From: a virus | IMG/VR virus record: IMGVR_UViG_3300031841_003108 | Coordinates: 1-33,669 of that record | Direction: 5' to 3' (one strand) | Length of the DNA stretch: 33,669 bases | Shown: in pieces, positions 13,943 to 20,505 of the stretch | How the letters are laid out: every line of letters begins with the position of its first letter | How positions within the stretch are numbered: position 1 is the first letter of the stretch | Notes under the pieces: generated by a model | Seen by the model: only the letters and a program-made list of their open reading frames with translations | Told to the model about the DNA's origin: nothing | Databases searched by the model: none | Made by a program: the position numbers and the translations under genes

Positions 13943-16249
13943 TTAGCTATTGATGTACAGACCGCAATCGACCTGAATCGGCTGTGCGTCTGGGGTTGAA
14001 TATGTCCTACAGTCTAATTCACTATCGTCCGGCGCCACAACAGGAGTCCCGTTGATATAAGTGCCGCCGTCGATTTCACCGAACTGGAAGTCACTTGTAT
14101 AGTCGGTCAACGGCTGGTCCAACATACCGATCTTCACATCGGTAATCAACGTTGGATCGATGTTGAAGACCTTCTGCATCATCCGCAACATACCCATCGT
14201 TGCGTTCTGGGTCGTGCCCTCACGGTCGAGATTACCCTCAGCATCACGCCGGATTGTACCGGTCATCTGCATGCTGATCAGGTTCGGGTCAAAGTTCGCC
14301 ACCTGCTCGGGCTGGTTCCGTGCGCCTGCAATCTCTTTTGCGCCAGTCCAGGGCATTCCATACCCCATCATCGACATCCGCTGAGCCTGGAGCTTCGTCC
14401 TGTCGTTCTGCTTCTCGAGATTGTCGTAAAAACGCTCTAGTGCAATGCCGAGCGGCTGATCGTTAGGTTCTTTAAGCCAAGCACCAACATACTCGTGGTT
14501 TTTAAGGTTGGTTACCTTCACATAGCCAGCAGTCGTCTGGTTAATCGGATAAATAATCTTAAATTGATCCTTATTTACGACTTCTGTGACAATATATTCA
14601 CCTTTTTCAGCCAAACCGCTGGTGAAGTCGCAGATAATCCTTGTATTAGCGCCTAAACCGTGGTCTACAGCATCAATCGTGATGTTTGGGCCACCGTCTT
14701 GAGAATATCTCGCAGTAATGTTGATCGGTTCGTTGCCCTCGTCATGGACGACCGACCACATCGCAGCATAAACGTGTTTACACCAGCGCAATTGGTAGTA
14801 CTCGAGGTTTGGATAAGAAAATTCAGACGTATCTTCGTAAGTTGGCAGACTGAAGAAGTCATTTACGGTGACAAAACCAAAATCACTGAAGACGCCGGCG
14901 TCATCTCGTTGATCAACCGTGGACCCGTCCCGTTCTAAGCGATCACCTGGCTTGACTGAACCAATTTCAGTGATTGGGAAGCGCCTTTTTTGCGATTCGG
15001 AGTACAAATTAAAGCCTGTCCGCTTCATAAAGTCAGGACAAGTGCATTGATACCGTATTTCAGTGGTCAGAAACCGTCCGACAGTGAAACCACGAGCTGC
15101 AGGAGTTACGATTGTTTGTCTATCGTTGACATTTTTCGCCTGATAGCTGTCTTCACGTTGGAAAAGGATCTCATTTGTGTTTAAATCAGTGCCTGTGACC
15201 GTGTAACCAACGTAATCTTCATAGTTGTAGTCACGAAGACGCCTGGTCAAGATGGCTGCACCAGATGTTGAGCCTCCTACGAAAGCCCTGACTTCAAAAA
15301 TGAAGTCATTTGTGATGCCTGATACCTTATATAGGCCTGGAATTGCGGTTCCAGAAGTAAAAACAAGACTTACTTCATTGCCAACTGAAAGCCCGTGCGC
15401 TGACGCACCACAATTTATGGTGATTACTCCTGCGGCTTGGCTGTAGGTGCTGAAGATACCGGGATCTTTCTCAATAACACGGTCTGCAAGGCGCTCACCA
15501 GCAAAGAAATTGACAGGTGTTGGTATGAACCGAATCGCAACACGCATCTCAGTCCAGAGAAGATCACTGAAAGAAGTGATTTGACGGACAGTGACGTTAC
15601 CGGAAGTCGTTAATGAAGCTGCTGCTGTGACTGTAAAGGTATTAGTCGTGACTCCCGTGATCGTTAATGTCGCGTCTACACCGCTACCCGTGGTGAAGTC
15701 AAGGTAGACATCGGCACCGACACTCAGACCATGGTCATCAATGGTGACTGTAATCGTCGTGCCTGACTGACTGTATGTCCCAGTGACAGGAGCACGCGCA
15801 TAGCGGACACCTGTAATCGGAAGGCCGAAGTTGTAAAAGCTAAAACTATTGGTGTCACGGATACCCACCATCTGCTCACCAATCTCTGGTGAACTGCTAG
15901 GGAAGGTGAAGACTCTGGCAGGAATGAAGACACCGGGGAACTGCTGGAAGGCGCAGTACATCCGGAAGTCACCCCGCGTATTCCGGTCCTTGGAGCCCGT
16001 CCCTAGATAAGTCTGGGTGAGAGTGTAAAGATCGTAGCCACGTCGCCAGCGAGCCCAAAGGGACTCCCTGTTGTAGAACTTGGTATCACTGTCGAACTCG
16101 GCATCAGTAGGCTCAAAGTCGAAGGCTCTCGGCTTGAACTTCTGCTTTTTAGTGCCACTGAAGTCAGTTTGCTTGTCAAACTTCTTAGCAAACTTGCCGT
16201 CAAAATTCTGATTCCCAGAAGAACCAAATCCGCCAACTCCGAACGGCAT
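13943..16249 (-). CDS. Large virion protein with beta repeats and SWIM-like motif
   Basis: 768 residues. The N-terminus is Gly/Phe/Lys-rich (MPFGVGGFGSSGNQNFDGKF). Three copies of a ~57-residue beta unit are visible: 157-212 (GTYSQSGTTITVTIDDHGLS...), 267-323 (STYSQAAGVITINCGASAHG...) and 513-569 (ARYSQDGGPNITIDAVDHGL...); the adjacent 262-residue protein carries a fourth. C402 and C404 (QCTCPDF) with C490 and H492 (WCKHVYAA) form a CxC...CxH arrangement like a SWIM zinc-binding motif. The C-terminal ~170 residues include a helical part (LERFYDNLEKQNDRTKLQAQ) and end DCGLYINS. It is clearly a structural protein; a tail hub or nozzle role is possible but not shown. Confidence 0.85.
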   Translation of the reverse strand: MPFGVGGFGSSGNQNFDGKFAKKFDKQTDFSGTKKQKFKPRAFDFEPTDAEFDSDTKFYNRESLWARWRRGYDLYTLTQTYLGTGSKDRNTRGDFRMYCAFQQFPGVFIPARVFTFPSSSPEIGEQMVGIRDTNSFSFYNFGLPITGVRYARAPVTGTYSQSGTTITVTIDDHGLSVGADVYLDFTTGSGVDATLTITGVTTNTFTVTAAASLTTSGNVTVRQITSFSDLLWTEMRVAIRFIPTPVNFFAGERLADRVIEKDPGIFSTYSQAAGVITINCGASAHGLSVGNEVSLVFTSGTAIPGLYKVSGITNDFIFEVRAFVGGSTSGAAILTRRLRDYNYEDYVGYTVTGTDLNTNEILFQREDSYQAKNVNDRQTIVTPAARGFTVGRFLTTEIRYQCTCPDFMKRTGFNLYSESQKRRFPITEIGSVKPGDRLERDGSTVDQRDDAGVFSDFGFVTVNDFFSLPTYEDTSEFSYPNLEYYQLRWCKHVYAAMWSVVHDEGNEPINITARYSQDGGPNITIDAVDHGLGANTRIICDFTSGLAEKGEYIVTEVVNKDQFKIIYPINQTTAGYVKVTNLKNHEYVGAWLKEPNDQPLGIALERFYDNLEKQNDRTKLQAQRMSMMGYGMPWTGAKEIAGARNQPEQVANFDPNLISMQMTGTIRRDAEGNLDREGTTQNATMGMLRMMQKVFNIDPTLITDVKIGMLDQPLTDYTSDFQFGEIDGGTYINGTPVVAPDDSELDCRTYSTPDAQPIQVDCGLYINS

Positions 16250-16257
16250 GGCTCACA

Positions 16258-17046
16258 TCAATAGAATCCGCCTTGTACGCCGACGTAGAAGCCATTGGTC
16301 AGGGCTGTAGCACCACTGACAGCTGCGTAGATTGCTTGGCCGCGACGAAGCATAAGGCCACGCTGCTTAGGTGCGATCTGACTCGTGGCGCTGTCGAAGT
16401 TGCCACCAGCTTGGACCGTCGGGTGGTTGATCAGCGGCAGATCGCGCTCGAGGGTAAGGCTGTAGGAAAGGTTCTCTTGAACGGCAGAAACACTCGATAC
16501 GAAGAGAGGGAAAAACTGGTTGGTGTTGGTGACTGTACCGACGTTCACCAAGTAAAAACAGATATCGATCGGAAGCGAGACGTCAACGTTTCCGGTAATA
16601 GGACCTGAAACCGATGGAATGGCTGCAGTAAAGGTCGTGGGCGTGACCGTCAGAACGGTTGCCTCAAGGTCAATGGGGACCGAACCAGAGCTGTAGCTAG
16701 TGAAGTTGAGCCACGCCTTTTGTCCAACTTGAAGATTATGGCCAGCAGTGATCGTGACCGTAACAGTAGTGCTATCTGCTGAGTATGTACCAGTCGTCGC
16801 AGTCTGTGCGTCAATGCGCTCGATTGTACGCTTGGAGTAGGTCAACCAAATCTCATCGACGTAAGCGCCGGAGATCGACGTATCGGTCTGGGCCGAGTCG
16901 ACGTCAAAGACCTTCGTGGCATTACCAACTGCCGTAGGAATCAAGCTAGTGCCGAAGCTTTGCCCGGATGCCACAGTCAACAACGTCGACGTCGTCGCTG
17001 GACGATCAACCATTAAAGGTTGCTTATTAGAACTACTGCTCGACAC
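16258..17046 (-). CDS. Virion structural protein with one beta repeat
   Basis: 262 residues, in the same operon as the 768-residue protein and nine bases before it. Residues about 87-146 (GTYSADSTTVTVTITAGHNL, VGQKAWLNFTSYSSG) are a fourth copy of the beta unit repeated in its neighbour. The C-terminal part (YSLTLERDLPLINHPTVQAG, then APKQRGLMLRRGQAIYAAVS) looks globular and ends NGFYVGVQGGFY. No named family is recognised. The shared domain suggests that both proteins assemble into the same tail or neck structure. The gene is preceded by GGTTGAT-N8-GCTATAAT at 17074-17096, the same motif found upstream of the capsid gene, so it may head its own transcript. Confidence 0.8.
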   Translation of the reverse strand: MSSSSSNKQPLMVDRPATTSTLLTVASGQSFGTSLIPTAVGNATKVFDVDSAQTDTSISGAYVDEIWLTYSKRTIERIDAQTATTGTYSADSTTVTVTITAGHNLQVGQKAWLNFTSYSSGSVPIDLEATVLTVTPTTFTAAIPSVSGPITGNVDVSLPIDICFYLVNVGTVTNTNQFFPLFVSSVSAVQENLSYSLTLERDLPLINHPTVQAGGNFDSATSQIAPKQRGLMLRRGQAIYAAVSGATALTNGFYVGVQGGFY

Positions 17047-17073
17047 TTCTACTCAGCGGGTTTCTTTAAAAGT

Positions 17074-17096
17074 ATTATAGCGGTATCCGATCAACC
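17074..17096 (-). promoter_or_regulatory. Promoter-like motif before 17046 virion gene
   Basis: Second copy of GGTTGAT-N8-GCTATAAT, 28 bases upstream of the 262-residue virion gene and overlapping the last codons of the 53-residue gene. The eight bases between the two boxes differ from the other copy, while both boxes are identical, which suggests function rather than recent duplication. Confidence 0.6.
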
Positions 17097-17252
17097 TTCT
17101 TTTTTACGCTTCTCTTCAAGGCGGGACTTTGCCTTGTTCAAAGCATCCTTACGCTTTTCTTTATCGCTCTTCGGGGCGCCATCGCCTTCTTTTTCTTCCT
17201 GCTTCTTCTTGAAATGAGCGAGAAGCTCAGGGGGCATTTTTTTATCAGCCAT
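17091..17252 (-). CDS. Small highly charged protein (53 aa)
   Basis: A short gene from ATG 17252 to TGA 17091-17093: MADKKMPPELLAHFKKKQEE, KEGDGAPKSDKEKRKDALNK, AKSRLEEKRKKEG. About half of the residues are Lys or Glu and the sequence is compatible with one long helix. It begins two bases after the stop of the 77-residue gene, inside the string of small genes. Such short Lys/Glu-rich proteins are frequent in phage morphogenesis regions, but I recognise no family. Its last codons (GAA GGT TGA) overlap the upstream half of the repeated promoter-like motif. Confidence 0.7.
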   Translation of the reverse strand: MADKKMPPELLAHFKKKQEEKEGDGAPKSDKEKRKDALNKAKSRLEEKRKKEG

Positions 17253-17254
17253 GA

Positions 17255-17488
17255 TTAACGTCCGTAGCCTTGTCCGCCGCCCTTGGCCAGGTACTTAGAG
17301 CGAGGTGATTTGGTGACGGTGCCTTCACCGTAGCTAGTGCTCGCTTGCTGCTCGAGACCAGGGGCTTCGACTCCACCGCCGATACCGAGTGCACTGCCGG
17401 CCATACGCTCAGGACCGGCTGCGAGATCTTCACCCGGCATTGGGATGTTGAGCTCTCCCATCATTTCAGTGTTTTTAGATGCGCCCAT
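17255..17488 (-). CDS. Small hypothetical protein, Gly-rich (77 aa)
   Basis: 77 residues: MGASKNTEMMGELNIPMPGE, then a Gly/Ala-rich middle (GSALGIGGGVEAPGLEQQAS) and a basic tail (KSPRSKYLAKGGGQGYGR). The ATG immediately follows the stop of the preceding gene (TAAATG) and AGG overlaps that stop, so the pair is translationally coupled. There is no membrane segment or recognisable domain, and the composition suggests a disordered protein. It sits among small genes between the lytic transglycosylase and the large virion proteins, so it is probably a minor virion or assembly factor. Confidence 0.7.
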   Translation of the reverse strand: MGASKNTEMMGELNIPMPGEDLAAGPERMAGSALGIGGGVEAPGLEQQASTSYGEGTVTKSPRSKYLAKGGGQGYGR

Positions 17489-17734
17489 TTACCTAATTGA
17501 CGAATTCAAATCTCTTGGCGTTGGTACATTGCCGCGTAATCCTTCACGCAACATTGTCCCAGTAATGTAAGGCTCAGGCTGGACTCCTGGCTCTACTAAG
17601 TCTATAGCTAACAAATCCCCCGCCATGCGAGGTGGTTCAGGCCGCACTCGACCGGGCGAACCCATCCGCTCTCTAGGGATATCTTCATGACGCAGCCCGA
17701 ACATATACCCGAGCTCGGTTGTAGGTTTTACCAC
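17489..17734 (-). CDS. Small hypothetical protein, Pro/Arg-rich (81 aa), GTG start
   Basis: 81 residues if translation begins at GTG 17734, which overlaps the end of the preceding gene (ACGTGGTAA). No ribosome site is visible, so re-initiation after the upstream stop is the likely mechanism. An ATG ten codons later (17704, MFGLRHEDIPRERM) is an alternative with only a weak GAGCTCGGG before it. The sequence is rich in Pro, Arg, Glu and Gly (GSPGRVRPEPPRMAGDLLAI, GVQPEPYITGTMLREGLRGN) and shows no domain I recognise. Its place in an uninterrupted string of coupled genes supports it being real. Confidence 0.65.
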   Translation of the reverse strand: MVKPTTELGYMFGLRHEDIPRERMGSPGRVRPEPPRMAGDLLAIDLVEPGVQPEPYITGTMLREGLRGNVPTPRDLNSSIR

Positions 17735-18009
17735 GTTGCTTGAATGGGACTCTTATTGAGAACAACAGGCGGGATATTGTCTGAATGCGATCTAGACACC
17801 TCTCGCATGTAAGCCGGATTGTTCAACTGATACCTGGGATCGTTTTCCCCGGTGTAAGAAACAACGAAGTTACAAGGAGTGTGCTGCTCCGTCTTCGCCA
17901 TATTGAACGGATCGCTGAAGCTAGCCGTTTGCATCTGATAGTCGTTGTACATGTTTCTGTACAAGACCGGGAAAGACTGGCTGTATCCGGGAACTTGAGC
18001 GAACCTCAT
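17728..18009 (-). CDS. Small hypothetical protein, Tyr/Asn-rich (93 aa)
   Basis: 93 residues: MRFAQVPGYSQSFPVLYRNM, YNDYQMQTASFSDPFNMAKT, NFVVSYTGENDPRYQLNNPA, ending NKSPIQATW. It is rich in Tyr, Asn, Gln and Ser, has no membrane segment, and resembles no family known to me. The start codon overlaps the stop of the transglycosylase gene (ATGA) and the stop lies six bases inside the next gene. Tight coupling to a lytic virion enzyme suggests co-assembly, for example as part of the tail or ejection apparatus. That is an inference from position only. Confidence 0.7.
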   Translation of the reverse strand: MRFAQVPGYSQSFPVLYRNMYNDYQMQTASFSDPFNMAKTEQHTPCNFVVSYTGENDPRYQLNNPAYMREVSRSHSDNIPPVVLNKSPIQATW

Positions 18010-18602
18010 CAGTCCATGAACTCAGGAGCTTTGAATGCGCTTGCAAGCATGCCCTGGACATCTAAGCCGGACTTAGGTGCCACGAAAGATTGCTCTCTTC
18101 CGCGCAAATTATTGATGAAGTTCTTTAAGAACCCAATGTTTAACGAGCGCTTATCCTCTTCCTTGTCCTTTTCTACCGGAGGGGGAGGCGTCAACATCGG
18201 CTGAGGCTTAGTGGTGCTCTGTACATCGCCACCGGAGCCCAGCACTTGTTGTACTTTTGGAAGGTGTTGTTTGTAGATACCCTGAGAATAAACAGACCAA
18301 GCGCCTAAACCCTGGCGATTGCGGATATCTAAAGCAGCCTTAGCGTTTGTAAGAGGATCTTTTAGCTGCTCATTGCTTCGCAGACCATACCTTGTACGAC
18401 GTTCTTTACCAAGTTCATATCCAGGCTCGTCCAGCATGTTGATCTGGAACAAGCCGTAAGAATCATCAGGATATCTCGGATTGTGTGCATCAGGCCTGAG
18501 ACCTGATTCACCCATGCCGATGGCGACCATCGTAGGAATCTCTGACTCTTTAAAACCTGCCTGCCGAAGAACGTTTGCAGTCTCTTGGATTGATAATGCC
18601 AT
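18009..18602 (-). CDS. Lytic transglycosylase-like virion enzyme
   Basis: 197 residues from ATG 18602, which lies four bases after the stop of the preceding gene with AGGAAG directly before it. A longer frame exists from 18743 (47 extra residues) but has no ribosome site and lies inside the upstream gene. The catalytic region is at residues 26-60: VAIGMGESGLRP (E32 is the probable general acid), then DDSYGLFQINM; the YGLFQI motif is typical of SLT/lysozyme-like folds. A later helix (NAKAALDIRNRQGLGAWSVY) completes the core by about residue 115. The remaining ~80 residues are Pro/Lys-rich and then helical. Family members cleave peptidoglycan locally during DNA entry or during lysis. Position among virion genes favours entry. 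Confidence 0.85.
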   Translation of the reverse strand: MALSIQETANVLRQAGFKESEIPTMVAIGMGESGLRPDAHNPRYPDDSYGLFQINMLDEPGYELGKERRTRYGLRSNEQLKDPLTNAKAALDIRNRQGLGAWSVYSQGIYKQHLPKVQQVLGSGGDVQSTTKPQPMLTPPPPVEKDKEEDKRSLNIGFLKNFINNLRGREQSFVAPKSGLDVQGMLASAFKAPEFMD

Positions 18603-18606
18603 CTTC

Positions 18607-19086
18607 CTAGCGGTGGTTGGTTTCGAGAATGAGGCGGGTGCCGACAGCAACATCAGCAGGCCCAGGCAGAGCTTGAATAAACTCGGCACCTTCCCTGTTG
18701 AAGCGGTAACGAGCCTGTTCAGGATTTCTGTAATTGGGAACATATAGATGCAACGCCAATCTGTCAGTCTCGTACATATAAATCTGAGTCCAAGTCTTCA
18801 GCGTTTCCTTGAAGTCAGTGGTCGCGATAGTACGATCGACGTCACCTGCAATTGACTCTACTCGTCCTCTCGGAACTGTCGAGTTATTCATCTTGCCTGT
18901 CATGTCGGTGCGCTTTTCAGCTTCATCACACCGCTCGATCTGCTCCACGATCTTGGAGTACCAGAAGGAGTCAGGAACGTTATCTAAAGCCTCTTCTAAT
19001 CGTGCTAAGTCACCCGCTGGGATTGAGGTTGTGTTGTACCCCAAGTGCCAGCGGATTTTAGACTTAAGAAAGGTATCGAGCTTCAT
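18607..19086 (-). CDS. Probable head-tail connector / neck protein
   Basis: 159 residues: MKLDTFLKSKIRWHLGYNTT, SIPAGDLARLEEALDNVPDS, then helices EQIERCDEAEKRTDM and the segment TWTQIYMYETDRLALHLYVP, ending GTRLILETNHR. The mostly helical N-terminal half with a small beta-like C-terminus, its size, and its place after the capsid genes are in keeping with phage adaptor proteins that sit below the portal. The 'K.K.RWHLGYN....PAGD..R.EEA' opening feels familiar from cyanophage genomes, but I cannot name a family with certainty. The gene is separated from the next upstream gene by a 68-base AT-rich spacer. Confidence 0.7.
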   Translation of the reverse strand: MKLDTFLKSKIRWHLGYNTTSIPAGDLARLEEALDNVPDSFWYSKIVEQIERCDEAEKRTDMTGKMNNSTVPRGRVESIAGDVDRTIATTDFKETLKTWTQIYMYETDRLALHLYVPNYRNPEQARYRFNREGAEFIQALPGPADVAVGTRLILETNHR

Positions 19087-19154
19087 TAATGCTCACCAAT
19101 GCATTATTGTGCAAGAACTATATGCACCAATAACACATTAACACGCGCCAATAA

Positions 19155-19595
19155 TCACTCGACGCGGACAAGGTTTTCCTTGAAGATCTCATCCCAATCA
19201 ACACGCTTGATCTGACGAAGTTGCTCCAAGCGGGTGTACCTTTCACCTGCAAGCGAAAGCTGGATGTCCTTGATCTCACGAGCGGTCTTGAGACCAACGC
19301 CCGGAAGTGCATCGGCGATCTGGCGGGCAGATGCCATGTTCACATTGACGCGAGTGTCGACAGGGAAGGTCTCTTTCTTGGTCGGCTTCGCAGGTTTGGC
19401 TCCATCTTTCTCAAGATCTGCAGTCAGACGCTCTTCATTCCTGATCTGCTCAGAGGTTGCATCGATGTGAGGGGTCAGGTCTGACTCGTCAATATAAATG
19501 ACTTCTTCATTGGCATCCAAGCACATGAGAATGCCTTCCCCGTGCTGGGAAACAACTTCTACAAGCCCTCCAGTCACACGGTTCTGGTACAGCAT
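19155..19595 (-). CDS. Helix-hairpin-helix (ComEA-like) small protein
   Basis: 146 residues from ATG 19595; a TTG at 19607 would add four. Residues 1-45 are a beta-rich segment (GLVEVVSQHGEGILMCLDAN). Residues 50-80 are charged and linker-like (Lys/Glu/Ala/Pro). Residues 82-136 contain NVNMASARQIADALPGVGLK, TAREIKDIQLSLAGERYTRL and LRQIKRVDWDEIF: the order 'NxNxA....I..LPGVG...A..I' is that of a helix-hairpin-helix DNA-binding module of the ComEA type. Such a module in the head-tail gene block is unusual. It might bind the DNA end held in the portal channel, or the gene might be a regulatory insertion. It lies directly after the intrinsic terminator at 19645-19672. Confidence 0.75.
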   Translation of the reverse strand: MLYQNRVTGGLVEVVSQHGEGILMCLDANEEVIYIDESDLTPHIDATSEQIRNEERLTADLEKDGAKPAKPTKKETFPVDTRVNVNMASARQIADALPGVGLKTAREIKDIQLSLAGERYTRLEQLRQIKRVDWDEIFKENLVRVE

Positions 19596-19644
19596 AATTA
19601 CATCCAATTACTGATATAGCATACTGGAATTCATACTTCTGGAC

Positions 19645-19672
19645 AATAAAAAAGCGGGTCATTACGACCCGC
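19645..19672 (-). terminator. Intrinsic terminator after capsid gene pair
   Basis: On the minus strand GCGGGTC-GTAAT-GACCCGC gives a perfect seven-pair stem with a five-base loop, followed directly by TTTTTTATT. It lies 25 bases after the stop of the 268-residue gene and closes the capsid transcript, limiting the strongest expression to the capsid protein and its partner. Confidence 0.9.
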
Positions 19673-19696
19673 CATGTAACGATCAGAACAAAGTCA

Positions 19697-20503
19697 TCAC
19701 TCGTCGTTACCGCCCACTTGGGAGGCAAAGTCGATGAAGCCTTGGATGTCGGCGAAGGTAGCGGCAGCAGCAGGACGGACGTAGTTAACACGACCGATGA
19801 TGTAAGCAGCCTTACCAGCAGCGACGTCGGCAGCACTGATGGAGATACCAGCACCGTCGGGGGTGGTGGCGGTCAGAGCGGTCACGTTGAACACCTTCAT
19901 GGTGGTGTCAGAGGTGCACTCGAACATCATGGCGTCGACGAAGTCGCTGTCATCGATGGTGCCGGAGACGGCGTCGATGAAAGGAACCTTGGAGGTCGAA
20001 ACACCGGAGTCACCCTGGCTGATTGCAGTCGAAGCGAAAGCAGTCAACTGAGCGGTTGCAGCCTTAATACCGTTGAGGACGGTAGCGGGGGTGGGGACGG
20101 GGTTAGCGCCAGAAGCAGGCTTCAGGCAGACGATCTCGGAGTTAGTACCAACGAGGTCGGCGGTGATAGGAGAAGCCGGATAGGAAGGCTCACCAGCAGA
20201 GGGGATGTCCTGACCCAGGGCAATAGAAGCCGAGTAGATATAAGCAGGACGATCGCTGCTGGCCTGAACGACCATGGAAGTGCGGTCATCGCGCACGCGG
20301 TCGCTAGAACGGCGATCGGGGGAAGGAACGATCAGATCACCACTGGTCACGCCGGTGGTGGAGTCGACCTTGAAGTAGCCGACGAGCTCATAGAACTCGA
20401 GGCCTGGCCATGCGTACACACCTTCGGTGTTGAACGAGGACAGACGGTTGATTTGATTACCGGGCTGCAGGATTGCGCCCTTTTCAGCGGTGTAGGTTGC
20501 CAT
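19697..20503 (-). CDS. Abundant virion protein, probable capsid decoration
   Basis: 268 residues: MATYTAEKGAILQPGNQINR, then beta-rich sequence (EFYELVGYFKVDSTTGVTSG, LIVPSPDRRSSDRV, AYIYSASIALGQDIPSAGEP). The C-terminal half is alternately Ala/Thr-rich (VLNGIKAATAQLTAFASTAI) and ends FIDFASQVGGNDE. It begins two bases after the capsid gene with GAGGAGGT as a near-perfect ribosome site, and is followed by a strong terminator. Its codons are as biased toward G/C endings as those of the capsid gene, which fits high expression. A cement or head-decoration protein, or a major tail protein, are the main candidates; no family is recognised. Confidence 0.75.
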   Translation of the reverse strand: MATYTAEKGAILQPGNQINRLSSFNTEGVYAWPGLEFYELVGYFKVDSTTGVTSGDLIVPSPDRRSSDRVRDDRTSMVVQASSDRPAYIYSASIALGQDIPSAGEPSYPASPITADLVGTNSEIVCLKPASGANPVPTPATVLNGIKAATAQLTAFASTAISQGDSGVSTSKVPFIDAVSGTIDDSDFVDAMMFECTSDTTMKVFNVTALTATTPDGAGISISAADVAAGKAAYIIGRVNYVRPAAAATFADIQGFIDFASQVGGNDE

Positions 20504-20505
20504 TA

